From positions 834,027 through 898,026 of the forward strand of contig NW_019775069.1 of the NCBI RefSeq assembly GCF_001039355.2: a DNA stretch of 64,000 nucleotides, given 5' to 3'. Source of the DNA: Lingula anatina (Eukaryota; Brachiopoda; Lingulata; Lingulida; Lingulidae). Both the position numbers and the translations under genes were made by a program. Below the pieces are notes generated by a model. That model made no database searches. It saw only the letters and a program-made list of their open reading frames with translations, and was not told the origin of the DNA. The stretch's first letter is position 1; every line of letters begins with the position of its first letter. Shown here one piece after another: positions 14,101 to 25,373 of this stretch.

Positions 14101-14118
14101 TTTGTTTCTTGTTTTGTC
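14081..14118 (+). terminator. Distal polyadenylation site of MRCK
   Basis: AATAAA at 14081-14086 is followed by a T/G-rich run (tttgtttcttgttttgtc at 14101-14118). It is the last such pair before the promoter of the next gene. Confidence 0.7.
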
Positions 14119-14346
14119 AAATTGCTAATTGCAACTTGCAATGCAAGATTGCCTGTGTTGGTTAGATTAATCAAGATTTGAAATTTTGAGCCACTTCTAA
14201 ATCACATCAGTATTTTAATTTAATATTTTCGCTTAATTTATTCACCCAAGTCGTTTTATTACGAGCAGTAAATTACTTTTCTGTTTTACCTCAACGAGGG
14301 CAGAGTATTACACTCTTGACCAAGTTCTAATATCCTGCTGTCAGCA

Positions 14347-16694
14347 GTAGTCTCAAATTCACACGGAGAAAACAATTTAGAGAAAAAATATTTGATGTTT
14401 ATTTATTTATTATAATCTAATTTCATATGTATTACCATAATCACAATCACAAAAATTACACAAATTTGTTAGCTGACAGGGGAAGTTGTGGTGATCTGCG
14501 CTATTTTCATCGTTGCGATAGTTGAGACAGGTGGTTTGTGAATAGAGGGCGTTGGAATATCTAGGTTATTAAGCATGCGCAGTGCTGCCTACGACACGAA
14601 GATTTTTAAATGTTAGAAGTTTTAAGCTATATTTCTTGACCAACTATTCCTCTGGTATTTGAAAAACTCTGAAACATTAAGCGTGGGATATATACAGAAA
14701 GAACTTAAGAAGAACTTAACTTGTTATATGCAGGGAATTTTTGGCATTTGAAGCAAGACGGGGGATACTCGGCCGGCAAAACGGAGGCACATCAAAACTT
14801 GCTGCAGTGAAGTGTAGTGAAATTCAGCATGGCTCGTTGACGTATTGTTTATTTTGTGATTGATAAGTGTTCAAATAACCTGAAAAGGTTATTATTACAG
14901 GTAAGTTCTCAAAAAACACTTGAAGCTTTTTTCTAGTAGAAAGAGGGAATGTATACATCTAATTTAAACTTCCAAACAAATTACATCAAACTTTGATAGA
15001 CTACTCCTTACACCTTTGACAACGACCTCCGCCCACATCTTGCGTTGTAAATGGAATTTTTTAACTGTGAATCAGTGACGTTAAGGGATTTAATAGTGTT
15101 GAATAATCATTTGTTTTTATCTGTTTCGATTTGCTACTGAATCTGGTAACATGTGGCGTGAAATGCCTAGATAATGCATATATTAGCACATACAATTAAT
15201 GTATGTAGACAATGTAATTATAGATAAAAAGAAAAAAGTGAGCTTTTATTTTGGTATATTATAAATCATCGTGTCAGTTGTTGTGAGTTATTGAGTAGGA
15301 TTGGGGTTAATCATGAAGATGATTCAGAGGATTGATTCAGAGTTATGGTTTGCATGGTGAAGGTATCTGTAATTGCGGTCCAATTGTAATCAATTTAGTA
15401 ATTTTTTTAATTAGCAGATTTCAGTCCTTAAGATTCATTTGCTCAAGGTGGAAGTCTACTTTTATTCTCTTTGGATCTCAAATACAGCTTAGACTGAAAC
15501 TTATTTGAAGGTAACAAAGACACTTGGTTATTATTAAAACCATTGTACAGTACATTTACAAGGTTATCAATGTTGAATATATAGAGATGCCATAATGTCT
15601 GTCATTAACATGTCTTATGATATCCGACGTCAGAACCTTGGTGAAAAGATCAATATATACATCAAGTGATGCCTGTCTGGTCAATAACATATTCATTACT
15701 ACAGTACTAGTACGTATGTAGGAAAGGCCATAGGATGTGATTTGCAAAGACTTTTGTCTGAGGACTTCTGGATGTGATGCCAGCTATAGTTCGTGTTCAT
15801 AATATGTCATCACATATGTCTTGATTAGCAGGTTATTTGACATCTTGAGTAAAGCATTTTAAGATTAACTAATTTGGTCTTTGGGATAAGGTGATATTAG
15901 CAAGAAAAATATTAAACCAGGTTGATGATAATAATGCAGATACTTGTCTATTTATGATCAGTACAAATTGACACTTGGTAAATTGTTGAAGATTAAAATA
16001 AAAAAAATTGATGAGTGTGAATACTCTGGCAGACTTGTACTCAGAATTATTGTGAAATATGACACTTGGGACTATTATTAAAGAATTTTATCCATCTGTC
16101 ATTTCTCAGACTGCCAGTTCTTTATTTGGTTAGACTAATGGATGTCTTGATTGAATGTGTATTGTACATATGCTTACAGTCTACTGTTTGCTGCCTGGTC
16201 ATCAATATAAGCATTTGATCCTGGTTCCCTAGTTCTTTCTGTAGCCTGGCAAGAGAATTGTTTGTTTTTACTGATACTGCTGATAGGAAAAAGTACAGAG
16301 TGATATCCAGCAACATATATGGGTTGCTTCCAGTTTTCCTATTGATTCCTATACCACACTCACCTGTAAATGGTTTATCATAAGTGATTGTTGAAATAAT
16401 GATAGGCAGGTCATGTTTGTCTTCCTGTAAAAATAGGTAAACGTGCATGTTTTCAGATTTTTTTAATCAAAATGGCAGCCTGCAATATGATGTGCTTGTT
16501 TTAAAGATCTTCTGCAGTCAGGCAAAAGTAGATGTAATTGATAGTAAAAAAAATTAGAAAAAATGTCCAAGATATTTTATAAACATTAAAAATGCATGTC
16601 TAGCATCATGTTTTAATAATATTGGATAGAATATACGTGCTTTGGAGTTCAGATTTCAAAATAGCACATTTTTGTGTTATTACAAATCTCTACA
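14347..16694. repeat. Direct duplication block A, left copy
   Basis: Nearly identical to 17438-19785 (offset 3091-3093), with scattered substitutions and 1-few-bp indels. It contains the numb promoter region, first exon and start of intron 1. The similarity ends exactly at the N at 16695. See findings: most likely the second allele of the same locus. Confidence 0.95.
14560..14900 (+). promoter_or_regulatory. numb: Probable numb promoter and untranslated first exon (left copy)
   Basis: An NRF-1-like GCATGCGCAG sits at 14573-14582 in a TATA-less stretch. A perfect donor follows at 14900/14901 (ttacag|GTAAGT), giving a candidate noncoding first exon of roughly 300 bp that would splice to the acceptor at 25347. 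It contains two short uORFs: ATG at 14608, with nine codons, and ATG GCT CGT TGA at 14829-14840. Same strand as numb and no other plus-strand gene between support the assignment; the transcription start is a guess. The right copy has its donor at 17993/17994. Confidence 0.5.
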
Positions 16695-16695
16695 N
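16695..16695. other. Single ambiguous base (N): probable contig join
   Basis: The N directly follows the last base of block A, left copy. The right copy runs on past the equivalent position without a break. This is one of only two Ns seen in the window. Confidence 0.85.
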
Positions 16696-16822
16696 TTGTT
16701 ATTTTACATTGGATATCATAAATACATAAGTGTTAAAAATGCCTTGCTTCTGTGAATGACTGAATAATAATAAAATCCTAACAATGTTGCTTATATGAAT
16801 GGTTGCATTCATGGTGAATATT

Positions 16823-17290
16823 AAACTCTCTCAAACAACAGTCTTGTTACACGTACTTTTTAATGAACCAAAATGAAGTACAAGAATGCTGAAATAATTT
16901 CTGACAGCTTCACGATGTAGAGATAAGCCATAACTGACAGCAATATTTCATGCCATAAGACAATCCTGCATACATTCTTCCTTGAGTCCACAAGGGTTTA
17001 TCCTGATGATCAGCTCAAAATTTCTCCTTATATCTATCCTTTATGAAAAAAGTTGCTTCTATGTAAGGTTAAACTTATGATTACACAATTTACAATAAAC
17101 TCTCTCAAACTATAAATGTCATTACCCAATGAACAAGAAAAATGAAGTACAAGATAACTGAACTATCTTGTGACAACACGATGTTGGATAAGTAGCATTT
17201 GGTAGGATTTCACGTTTTTAGACTGTCTTGAGTTCATATTGGTCGATCCTGCTGATCAGCTGAAGCTTCAGCTTGTATATATCCTTTTCC
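16823..17290. repeat. Diverged tandem repeat, two units of about 270 bp
   Basis: Unit 1 (about 16823-17042) and unit 2 (about 17096-17290) share, in order: TAAACTCTCTCAAAC, AATGAAGTACAAGA, CACGATGT, CTTGAGT, GATCCTG/TATCCTG..TGATCAGCT, and TATATATCC/TATATCTATCC. They lie in the 742 bp present only before the right copy of block A. Origin unknown; no coding potential. Confidence 0.6.
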
Positions 17291-17437
17291 CTTTGGTGTA
17301 CTTGATCGTGATACGAAGTTTATTTTATTTTATTTGGTTCACCTCTATTACCGCTACTATTCCCCGTCGTTCATTCCCTCCAGCATGGCCGCGGGACTAG
17401 TGTTACGGAGTAAATATGACGTCACTGTAATGGGTTA

Positions 17438-19785
17438 GTAGTCTTAAAATTCACACGGAGAAAACAATTTGGAGAAAAAATATTTGATGTTTACTTATTT
17501 TTTATAATCTAATTTCATATGTATTACCATAATCACAATCACAAAAATTGCACAAATTTGTAAGCTGCCAGGGGAAGTTGTGGTGATCTGCGCTATTTTC
17601 CTCGTTGCGATAGTTGAGACAGGTGGTTTGTGAATAGAGGGCGTTGGAATATCTAGGTTATTAAGCATGCGCAGTGCTGCCTACGACACGAAGATTTTTA
17701 AATGTTAGAAGTTTTAAGCTATATTTCTTGACCAACTATTCCTCTGGTATTTGAAAAACTGTGAAACATTAAGCGTGGGATATATACAGAAAGAACTTAA
17801 GAAGAACTTAACTTGTTATATGCAGGGAATTTTTGGCATTTGAAGCAAGACGGGGGATACTCGGCCGGCAAAACGGAGGCACATCAAAACTTGCTGCAAG
17901 TGAAGTGTAGTGAAATTCAGCATGGCTCGTTGACGTATTGTTTATTTTGTGATTGATAAGTGTTCAAATAACCTGAAAAGGTTATTATTACAGGTAAGTT
18001 CTCAAAAAACACTTGAAGCTTTTTTGTAGTAGAAAGAGGGAATGTATACATCTAATTTAAACTTCCAAACAAATTACATCAAACTTTGATAGACTACTCC
18101 TTACACCTTTGACAACGACCTCCGCCCACATCTTGCGTTGTAAATGGAATTTTTTAACTGTGAATCAGTGACGTTAAGGGATTTAATAGTGTTGAATAAT
18201 CATTTGTTTTTATCTGTTTCGATTTGCTACTGAATCTGGTAACATGTGGCGTGAAATGCCTAGATAATGCATATATTAGCACATACAATTAATGTATGTA
18301 GACAATGTAATTATAGATAAAAAGAAAAAAGTGAGCTTTTATTTTGGTATATTATAAATCATCGTGTCAGTTGTTGTGAGTTATTGAGTAGGATTGGGGT
18401 TAATCATGAAGATGATTCAGAGGATTGATTCAGAGATATGGTTTGTATGGTGAAGGTATCTGTAATTACAGTCCAATTGTAATCAATTTAGTGATTTTTT
18501 TAATTAGCAGATTTCAGTCCTTAAGATTCATTTGCTCAAGGTGGAAGGTTACTTTTATTCTCTTTGGATCTCAAATACAGCTTAGACTGAAACTTATTTG
18601 AAGGTAACAAAGACACTTGGTTATTATTAAAACCATTGTACAGTACATTTACAAGGTTATCAATGTTGAATATATAGAGATGCCATAATGTCTGTCATTA
18701 ACATGTCTTATGATATCCGACGTCAGAACCTTGGTGAAAAGATCAATATATACATCAAGTGATGCCTGTCTGGTCAATAACATATTCATTACTACAGTAC
18801 TAGTACGTATGTAGGAAAGACCATAGGATGTGATTTGCAAAGACTTTTGTCTGAGGACTTGTGGATGTGATGCCAGCTATAGTTCGTGTTCATAATATGT
18901 CATCACATATGTCTTGATTAGCAGGTTATTTGACATCTTGAGTAAAGCATTTTAAGATTAACTAATTTGGTATTTGGGATAAGGTGATATTAGCAAGAAA
19001 AATATTAAACCAGGTTGATGATGATAATGCAGATACTTGTCTATTTATGATCAGTACAAATTGACACTTAGCAAATTGTTGAAGATTAAGATAAAAAAAT
19101 GATGACTGTGAATACTCTGGCAGACTTGTACTCAGAATTATTGTGAAATATGACACTTGGGACTATTATTAAAGAATTTTATCCATCTGTCATTTCTCAG
19201 ACTGCCAGTTCTTTATTTGGTTAGACTAATGGATGTCTTGATTGAATGTGTATTGTACATATGCTTACAGTCTACTGTTTGCTGCCTGGCCATCAATATA
19301 AGCATTTGATCCTGGTTCCCTAGTTCTTTCTGTAGCCTGGCAAGAGAATTGTTTGTTTTTACTGATACTGCTGATAGGAAAAAGTACAGAGTGATATCCA
19401 GCAACATATATGGGTTGCTTCCAGTTTTCCTATTGATTCCCATACCACACTCACCTGTAAATGGTTTATCATAAGTGATTGTTGAAATTATGATAGGCAG
19501 GTCATGTTTGTCTTCCTGTAAAAATAGGTAAACGTGCATGTTTTCAGATTTTTTTTTAATCAAAATGGCAGCCTGCAATATGATGTGCTTGTTTTAAAGA
19601 TCTTCTGCAGTCAGGCAAAAGTAGATGTAATTGATCAGAATTGATTAGAAAAAATGTCCAAGATATTTTATAAACATTAAAAATGCATGTCTAGCATCAT
19701 GTTTTAATAATATTGGATAGAATATACATGCTTTGGAGTTCAGATTTCAAAATAGCACATTTTTGTGTTATTACAAATCTCTACA
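17438..19785. repeat. Direct duplication block A, right copy
   Basis: Second copy of 14347-16694, including the untranslated exon ending at 17993 and its GTAAGT donor. The sequence upstream of it (16696-17437) does not match that upstream of the left copy. The sequence downstream of 19785 continues the numb intron. Confidence 0.95.
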
Positions 19786-22700
19786 AAAGACTGTTTATTA
19801 GGAGCATGAATTTCTTCTTACAGCTACAAACAGTAAATGTATGAAAATGTTTAGAAAAGGTACTTTTTTCTATGTATTCTGTATCCAAACTGCTTTGACT
19901 TTCCTCTTTCTTTCAGTAAGTATACCAGGCTGATAATTATGCTATATAACGTGTTGTGTTATAACTACATTTAAGGTTTGGTATAGATGGCAGACGAAGG
20001 AAACTTAATACAATTTAGCTGTTTTTTACATCTAAGGAAGATGTGTCTGGCCGCACTGTCTGGCCTTTCGCTGAGTGTCACCTTTCATCAGTATCATAGG
20101 AGGCAGATGTACTTATCCAGTCTCTTTTCAATATATCCATGAATAGATAACACACTGCTTTTGTCTTTGATATTTCTCATCATCATCTTTATTTCTCAAC
20201 TGCTTGTCAGAAAAACTTTGCAGTATGTCCTAGGCAAACACAACAATGGTTATTAAAAAGGGATCAGATTAATAAAAACACAACTTATTGATTTTCTTCC
20301 AAAAGAGGCTGGCTGGCATTTGTGTGGACTGAACTGCTGGAAGGATTATTGCATTCTGCATGTGTCTCTATGATACTAGGCTAATTAGTTAGTTGTATTG
20401 ATCTCTCCCATGTAGTATTTGTCCAGGTTAGCCACAATCAGAAGGTGTGGGGGTGGGTATCAAATCAAGCAAGTTCTAGAGTGGCCCAAAGTTAAGGGTT
20501 GAGACCAGTGTTGAGATGCAACAATCAAAATTGATTGCTTGGCTATATAGTTTGGCTCTAGCATTGTATCAAGCCAAAAGAAAAAACTATTATGTGACAT
20601 TTTCATGCAGGAAACTGACTGGTTTATAACTGATCTGAATCATTGGACATGTGAAAGCAACTTGATCCTAATGCACTGGAATGGAAAAAACATTGTTTTC
20701 AAGGATGATTGGAGCAGGTGAAAAGACTGATCTGCACATTTGCTTGCTTTCAGTTGGCTTCCTATTATTAATGTTCACTACTGAATGTTTGTGTTTAATT
20801 CTTGTGGTTCTCTGGCCTGGCTCTGTTGAAATGGGCAATGTGGCCTATGTGGGATATGATGATAACCAGTATAAGTGTAGAAGCTGCACCTGCTGTTGCA
20901 TTTTCCACTGAGTGAGGATGTTAATGTCACCGAGCATATGAAATACAAATGAGAAAGAATGTCTTTTTGACCTTTAAGTCCATGTAGATAAGTACTGATT
21001 TCTTAAAATGGAAAATTAAATGGCTCTTTTAACTTATGATTTTGTTCACAAAACTGTATAAGGAAAATTGTGGCCGTCTCCACACTGACCATTTCACAAC
21101 ACTTGGTAGTATAGATCCATTGGCTGAATATTTTCCAATGGCTGGTGTGTTGTAATACATGGTCATTTGTCAGTATTAGTGATAAAATATGCATATCTGT
21201 CAAGATTTTGGGATTCATCTTCAACGCTTCTTGATTCAGCATGCTTTTTTACCCCCAAGCTGATTATATTCTGCAAAAGAAAAATACCAAGCCAGGTTAA
21301 TATACATGTTGTTAAAAAATACAAATAAAATAGACAGCATGTTGTTTTAAACTTAAAAGGTTGAGTTTTGTTAAAGGTGACATCTACTGAGGCCTTACAT
21401 GTAAATGCTACTGCCTCAATTGCTCAGACATCTACTGAGGAATGAATTGAATTGAAGCCACTGAAAAATGACTAGTTGTCTCTGTGTTGCTTTGTGTGAA
21501 TTACCATATCATTTAAATAAAATATGTCCATTCTCTTTTAGAGCTATAAAACAAATGACTTTGGTTGGACTTTGATCTATGTATCTGCCACTGTGCAAAT
21601 TATATAGATTTAATTTAAGAAATTGTGTGGAATGATAAGGGTTTTATTCTGTGACACGTTGTGTTCCAGTGTTTTCTTGAAAAAAAAGTATGGGAAATGA
21701 GTTTTAAAGTATGGTGGACATGATTTATGTAGAAATTTTTACTAGTACTGTAGATCTTTTCTGGAATTGTATAATACTGTATTGAGTCTGTTGTATGTGT
21801 TCATATGTGTGTGCGTACTTGTGTGCGCGAATGTGTGTGAGTGAAAACAACCATTTGCAGAATGTGAATATATATATAATGTGCTACTTTATAAGCTTTC
21901 CAGGGATGAAGTAGAGGTTTGTTTATGTAGGGTAAAATGAAGGTGTAACATGGTGAGCAACAGCTTTGAACCATTAACCATGCCATTACTTGTTCTTTAG
22001 CTATCTGACCACCGACTTTTCTAACCTGTCTGCACAGTTGTGCTCTTCACAAAAGGCCTGTAGTCAGGATATTGGTCTAAATTGGGGCCCAGGGTGTGCT
22101 TGGGCAATGACCATGTTGGTCATTAACAGGCAACAAAATTTATTGACCAGGTATATAGTTAATGGAGGTGCAAGGGAGTCTCTCTACAGACCGGTACTAC
22201 TACTTAAGTGTTACCGTCTTGTGACAATTTTCAATCCCAAATCAAAGCATGCCTTTGTCTTTCTCTGAATGTTCCTTTTCTCTTTAAACATAGGGCCAGG
22301 CCTTTTTTTTTTTTTTGGAAGTTGTCCTCATTTGCCAAACACATTCTCACGCATTCTTGTCCATTCTGGATTTCTCCCATTGTCAGCTAAACTGTTTACT
22401 TAATCTGGCCCACTAAAACCCAGTCAGCCTGGTGTAGCTCCTGTTAATTTGCCTGACTGACTGAATATAATGCCAAATATACTGTGAATACATTTGCATT
22501 GATGAGATTTTAATGAAGTAAGAGTTACTCTACTATTATTAGAATTGTTGTAGAAATAAAGGGCTTAGTAGTAACATGGGTGCAACATCCTTAGCTTTTT
22601 GTGATTTTTAACGGGCTCAAATGTGTCTGTGTGTTCATGGAATAAAGTAGGGGATATAAAATCACCCTCCTGAAGAGAGCTCTTCTCATTACTTTATACA

Positions 22701-24585
22701 TACATTGTGATGAAATGTTTGATTCTAAGTAGATTCTCTAACTAGTATATTACTTAATCCCTGCATACCTCTGGAGTTTTTTTTTTCTCCTAACCAATCG
22801 TTGGATTGGTCTGAAGAATAACTCCTATTTTAATGTGCTGTAAAATTGATAGTTTATGAAAATATATATGTGTTTTTGGCCAGTTCCAGTTCTATGTTTA
22901 AAAAAATAAGGTTCACATTGAACAACTTGTGTTGTAGTTTATGATTTGTCTTCTGTGTCTAACTTGATCCAGTGATTATAAATGGTATTAACCTTAGTAG
23001 TGAGTAAAGAATGCAGCCTAACCCCTCTTATCAGATAAAATCAGCTGTGAGGTATCAGACAGTGCACCAGAAATGGTCATTTTGATAAAGAGCAAAACTT
23101 GAAAAGATGTTAACCCTGCCCTGTGAGCTATACAGCTTGTTAGGATTCTTTACAAACAGATATCAAAATTATGCCTGCATACTGTCTTTGATGGAATAAG
23201 CTGCAAGAATATATAGACAAGAAGGTTTGTGTATTTGTTTGTGGATATGGTATTTCAGCTATCATGTCAGGCTGAACTCTTCTCAGCTGTTAACATAACA
23301 TCTCAGCTGTGTGGCTGTTGCTGGTAGTGAGTTGGTGAGATATCATACAAGAAGTCCATTTCTTTTGAACCATGGAGGTCAGGTTCTATTGATACCTGAA
23401 AGGTTATCAGATCAGCTGATTGAAGGTGACCTCATTTCAGCACAGTGAACTTGGACCCTCTGTGCTGCCAACAAGGTGTGCTACATCACCAATAGAAAGG
23501 TTGAAAATTCCTTAGTTATTATTCTGGTCCTGCTACACCCAGTTGCCATTGTAAGGATATGGTTTTTAAAGTATCACAAATGTCACAGGAATAATAAGGT
23601 TGACATTTTGAATAGTATTAACCCTGGTTAATAGTCTGGTACAAATTTTGACTGTGAACCAGTCTACTATGAAGGTTTAATTTCCAGCACTTCCTTTTAC
23701 TGCTGTGGATTTGACAGTCTTGAAGTTGTAGATTAATTTCCTAAATAGCCTTATACTGGTAAGCCACAGCAACTCTATGTGGAGTGATATATCCGGTTTG
23801 TGTGACTGCATGCAATTTTTGCATGATGCTGGTACCGCATGTAGTCTGCTTTTGGTGGTAAAACATAGAATTCAGATGTCTGAACAACTAGAATATATGC
23901 TGGATGTAATTAAAATTTGAAAATGAAAATTGATTTGAAAATGCTAGTTTTTTAAAAGAAATGGAGTCGGTTGAAAGAGATTACTTCTCCCTTCTTTTAA
24001 AGACACTTACTGGGTCATGTTTGTTGTATTCCAGTTACATCCCTTTTAGCAGGTGGGCAGTTTTGTTATATTGATTATAGAATAACTTTCAGTTCTAGTG
24101 TCAGTGCAGTTTATGTTTTCTGATTCAATGGCAGTTATCATTCCAGTATGCTAAAATAACATTTCAGGAAATGCGTGTTGGTACAACTTCAGTAAGAAGG
24201 CATAAAAATTGATCTAGCCTTTTTTCACAAGCTCTGTTTTCACTACAGGATAAATGGCAATCTTGTTTTTAACCAATAGTTTTGAGCTGAAAAAAATAAA
24301 TAGGCCACTTGTTGTTGCAGAGCAGAAGTCAAAGCTATATCATTTTATTTCAGACAATAGAGGTTAGGACAAAGATATATTATATTCAATCAAAATTCAG
24401 ATGACACTTGAGTGAAGTTCCTTTGTCTTTTTGTCAACGTAACCATGAGATTCACAATTTAGAGAAGTTATTCACTCCGTACTCTAGATAGTCGACCTTT
24501 CAGTGTTTTAGAATGGTAACTAGACTTAAAGCCATCACACCAGAAGTGGTACATGGCAAAACTTGGAAATTAGAAGCTGCCCCTG

Positions 24586-24616
<31 letters not shown>

Positions 24617-25347
24617 ACACACTGTCACACACTCAAAAAAATTTACTTTCTGTCTCTTCCCTTCTTAGATAGCTTGCAATAAAATGAGGCATTCGTAAAG
24701 AATAAATATTCTCATGTGAGTTTTGGATTTGCCAAACACAATTTAAATATTATAGTTTTTAGAAATGTTGCTCTGCATCTTATTCAATAAATAAAGATAT
24801 TTCATAGGAATATCATTGAAATTATGTCGCACGTAAAGAGGGGGAAAAGAGTCTTCCCTGATGATTGGATGATTGCAGTAACATTACTAGTACTCCTGTT
24901 GTCAGTTTAGTACTTTCACGTCTATGAATAATGTCAGATATAATTAAACGTCTTTGGATTCCTAGAACCAAGAGGTGAATGCACTTAAAACAGAAAAGCA
25001 TGCTATAACTCAAACGCCAGGCAGAAGATAGCAAAGGAAGCACATTATTAGCATTGTCTTCATTTCTATAGCTCTCATTCCCAGATGAGATACTGCCAGG
25101 GAGTAAGATCATATGCCAAGGTGCTATTTTAGCTGTGTTGTGTGATGTCAGGAATATGTCATTGTCATTATCATCATTGATTCTTGCTATGTGGGAGTAA
25201 TTTTTGACTTCTGACTTTCTGATCCTGCAATGTAATTGCTGTTCTCTAAATAAAATGGTGTTCTAAGTAAAATGGTGATAAATATTTGAAAGTTTAAGTA
25301 TTCTCAGTATCGTCAAATTGTGTATTTACATCACTGATTTTTTTCAG
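19786..25347. other. Remainder of numb intron 1: no gene seen
   Basis: Intron sequence between block A and the first coding exon. Small open frames here (for example a hydrophobic 76-codon frame at 20681-20911) lack homology, splice context and codon bias. It holds a C-run plus (CA)n tract at about 24586-24622, TG-rich tracts near 21800-21842, and AT-rich filler. Additional untranslated or alternative first exons cannot be excluded. Confidence 0.6.
24586..24622. repeat. Poly-C / (CA)n microsatellite
   Basis: An uninterrupted C run is followed directly by about ten CA units, inside numb intron 1. Confidence 0.9.
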
Positions 25348-25373
25348 TTGACCAGTACACATAACACATAACA

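Noticed and set aside
16122-16448. 108-codon minus-strand frame repeated as 121 codons at 19213-19578
   Set aside because: Its conservation is explained by the whole block being duplicated. The reading frame has frequent Met/Leu/Ile filler, no domain, and lies in numb intron 1.
20681-20911. Hydrophobic 76-codon frame in numb intron 1
   Set aside because: No splice support, no family resemblance, no conserved context; expected by chance in 10 kb of intron.
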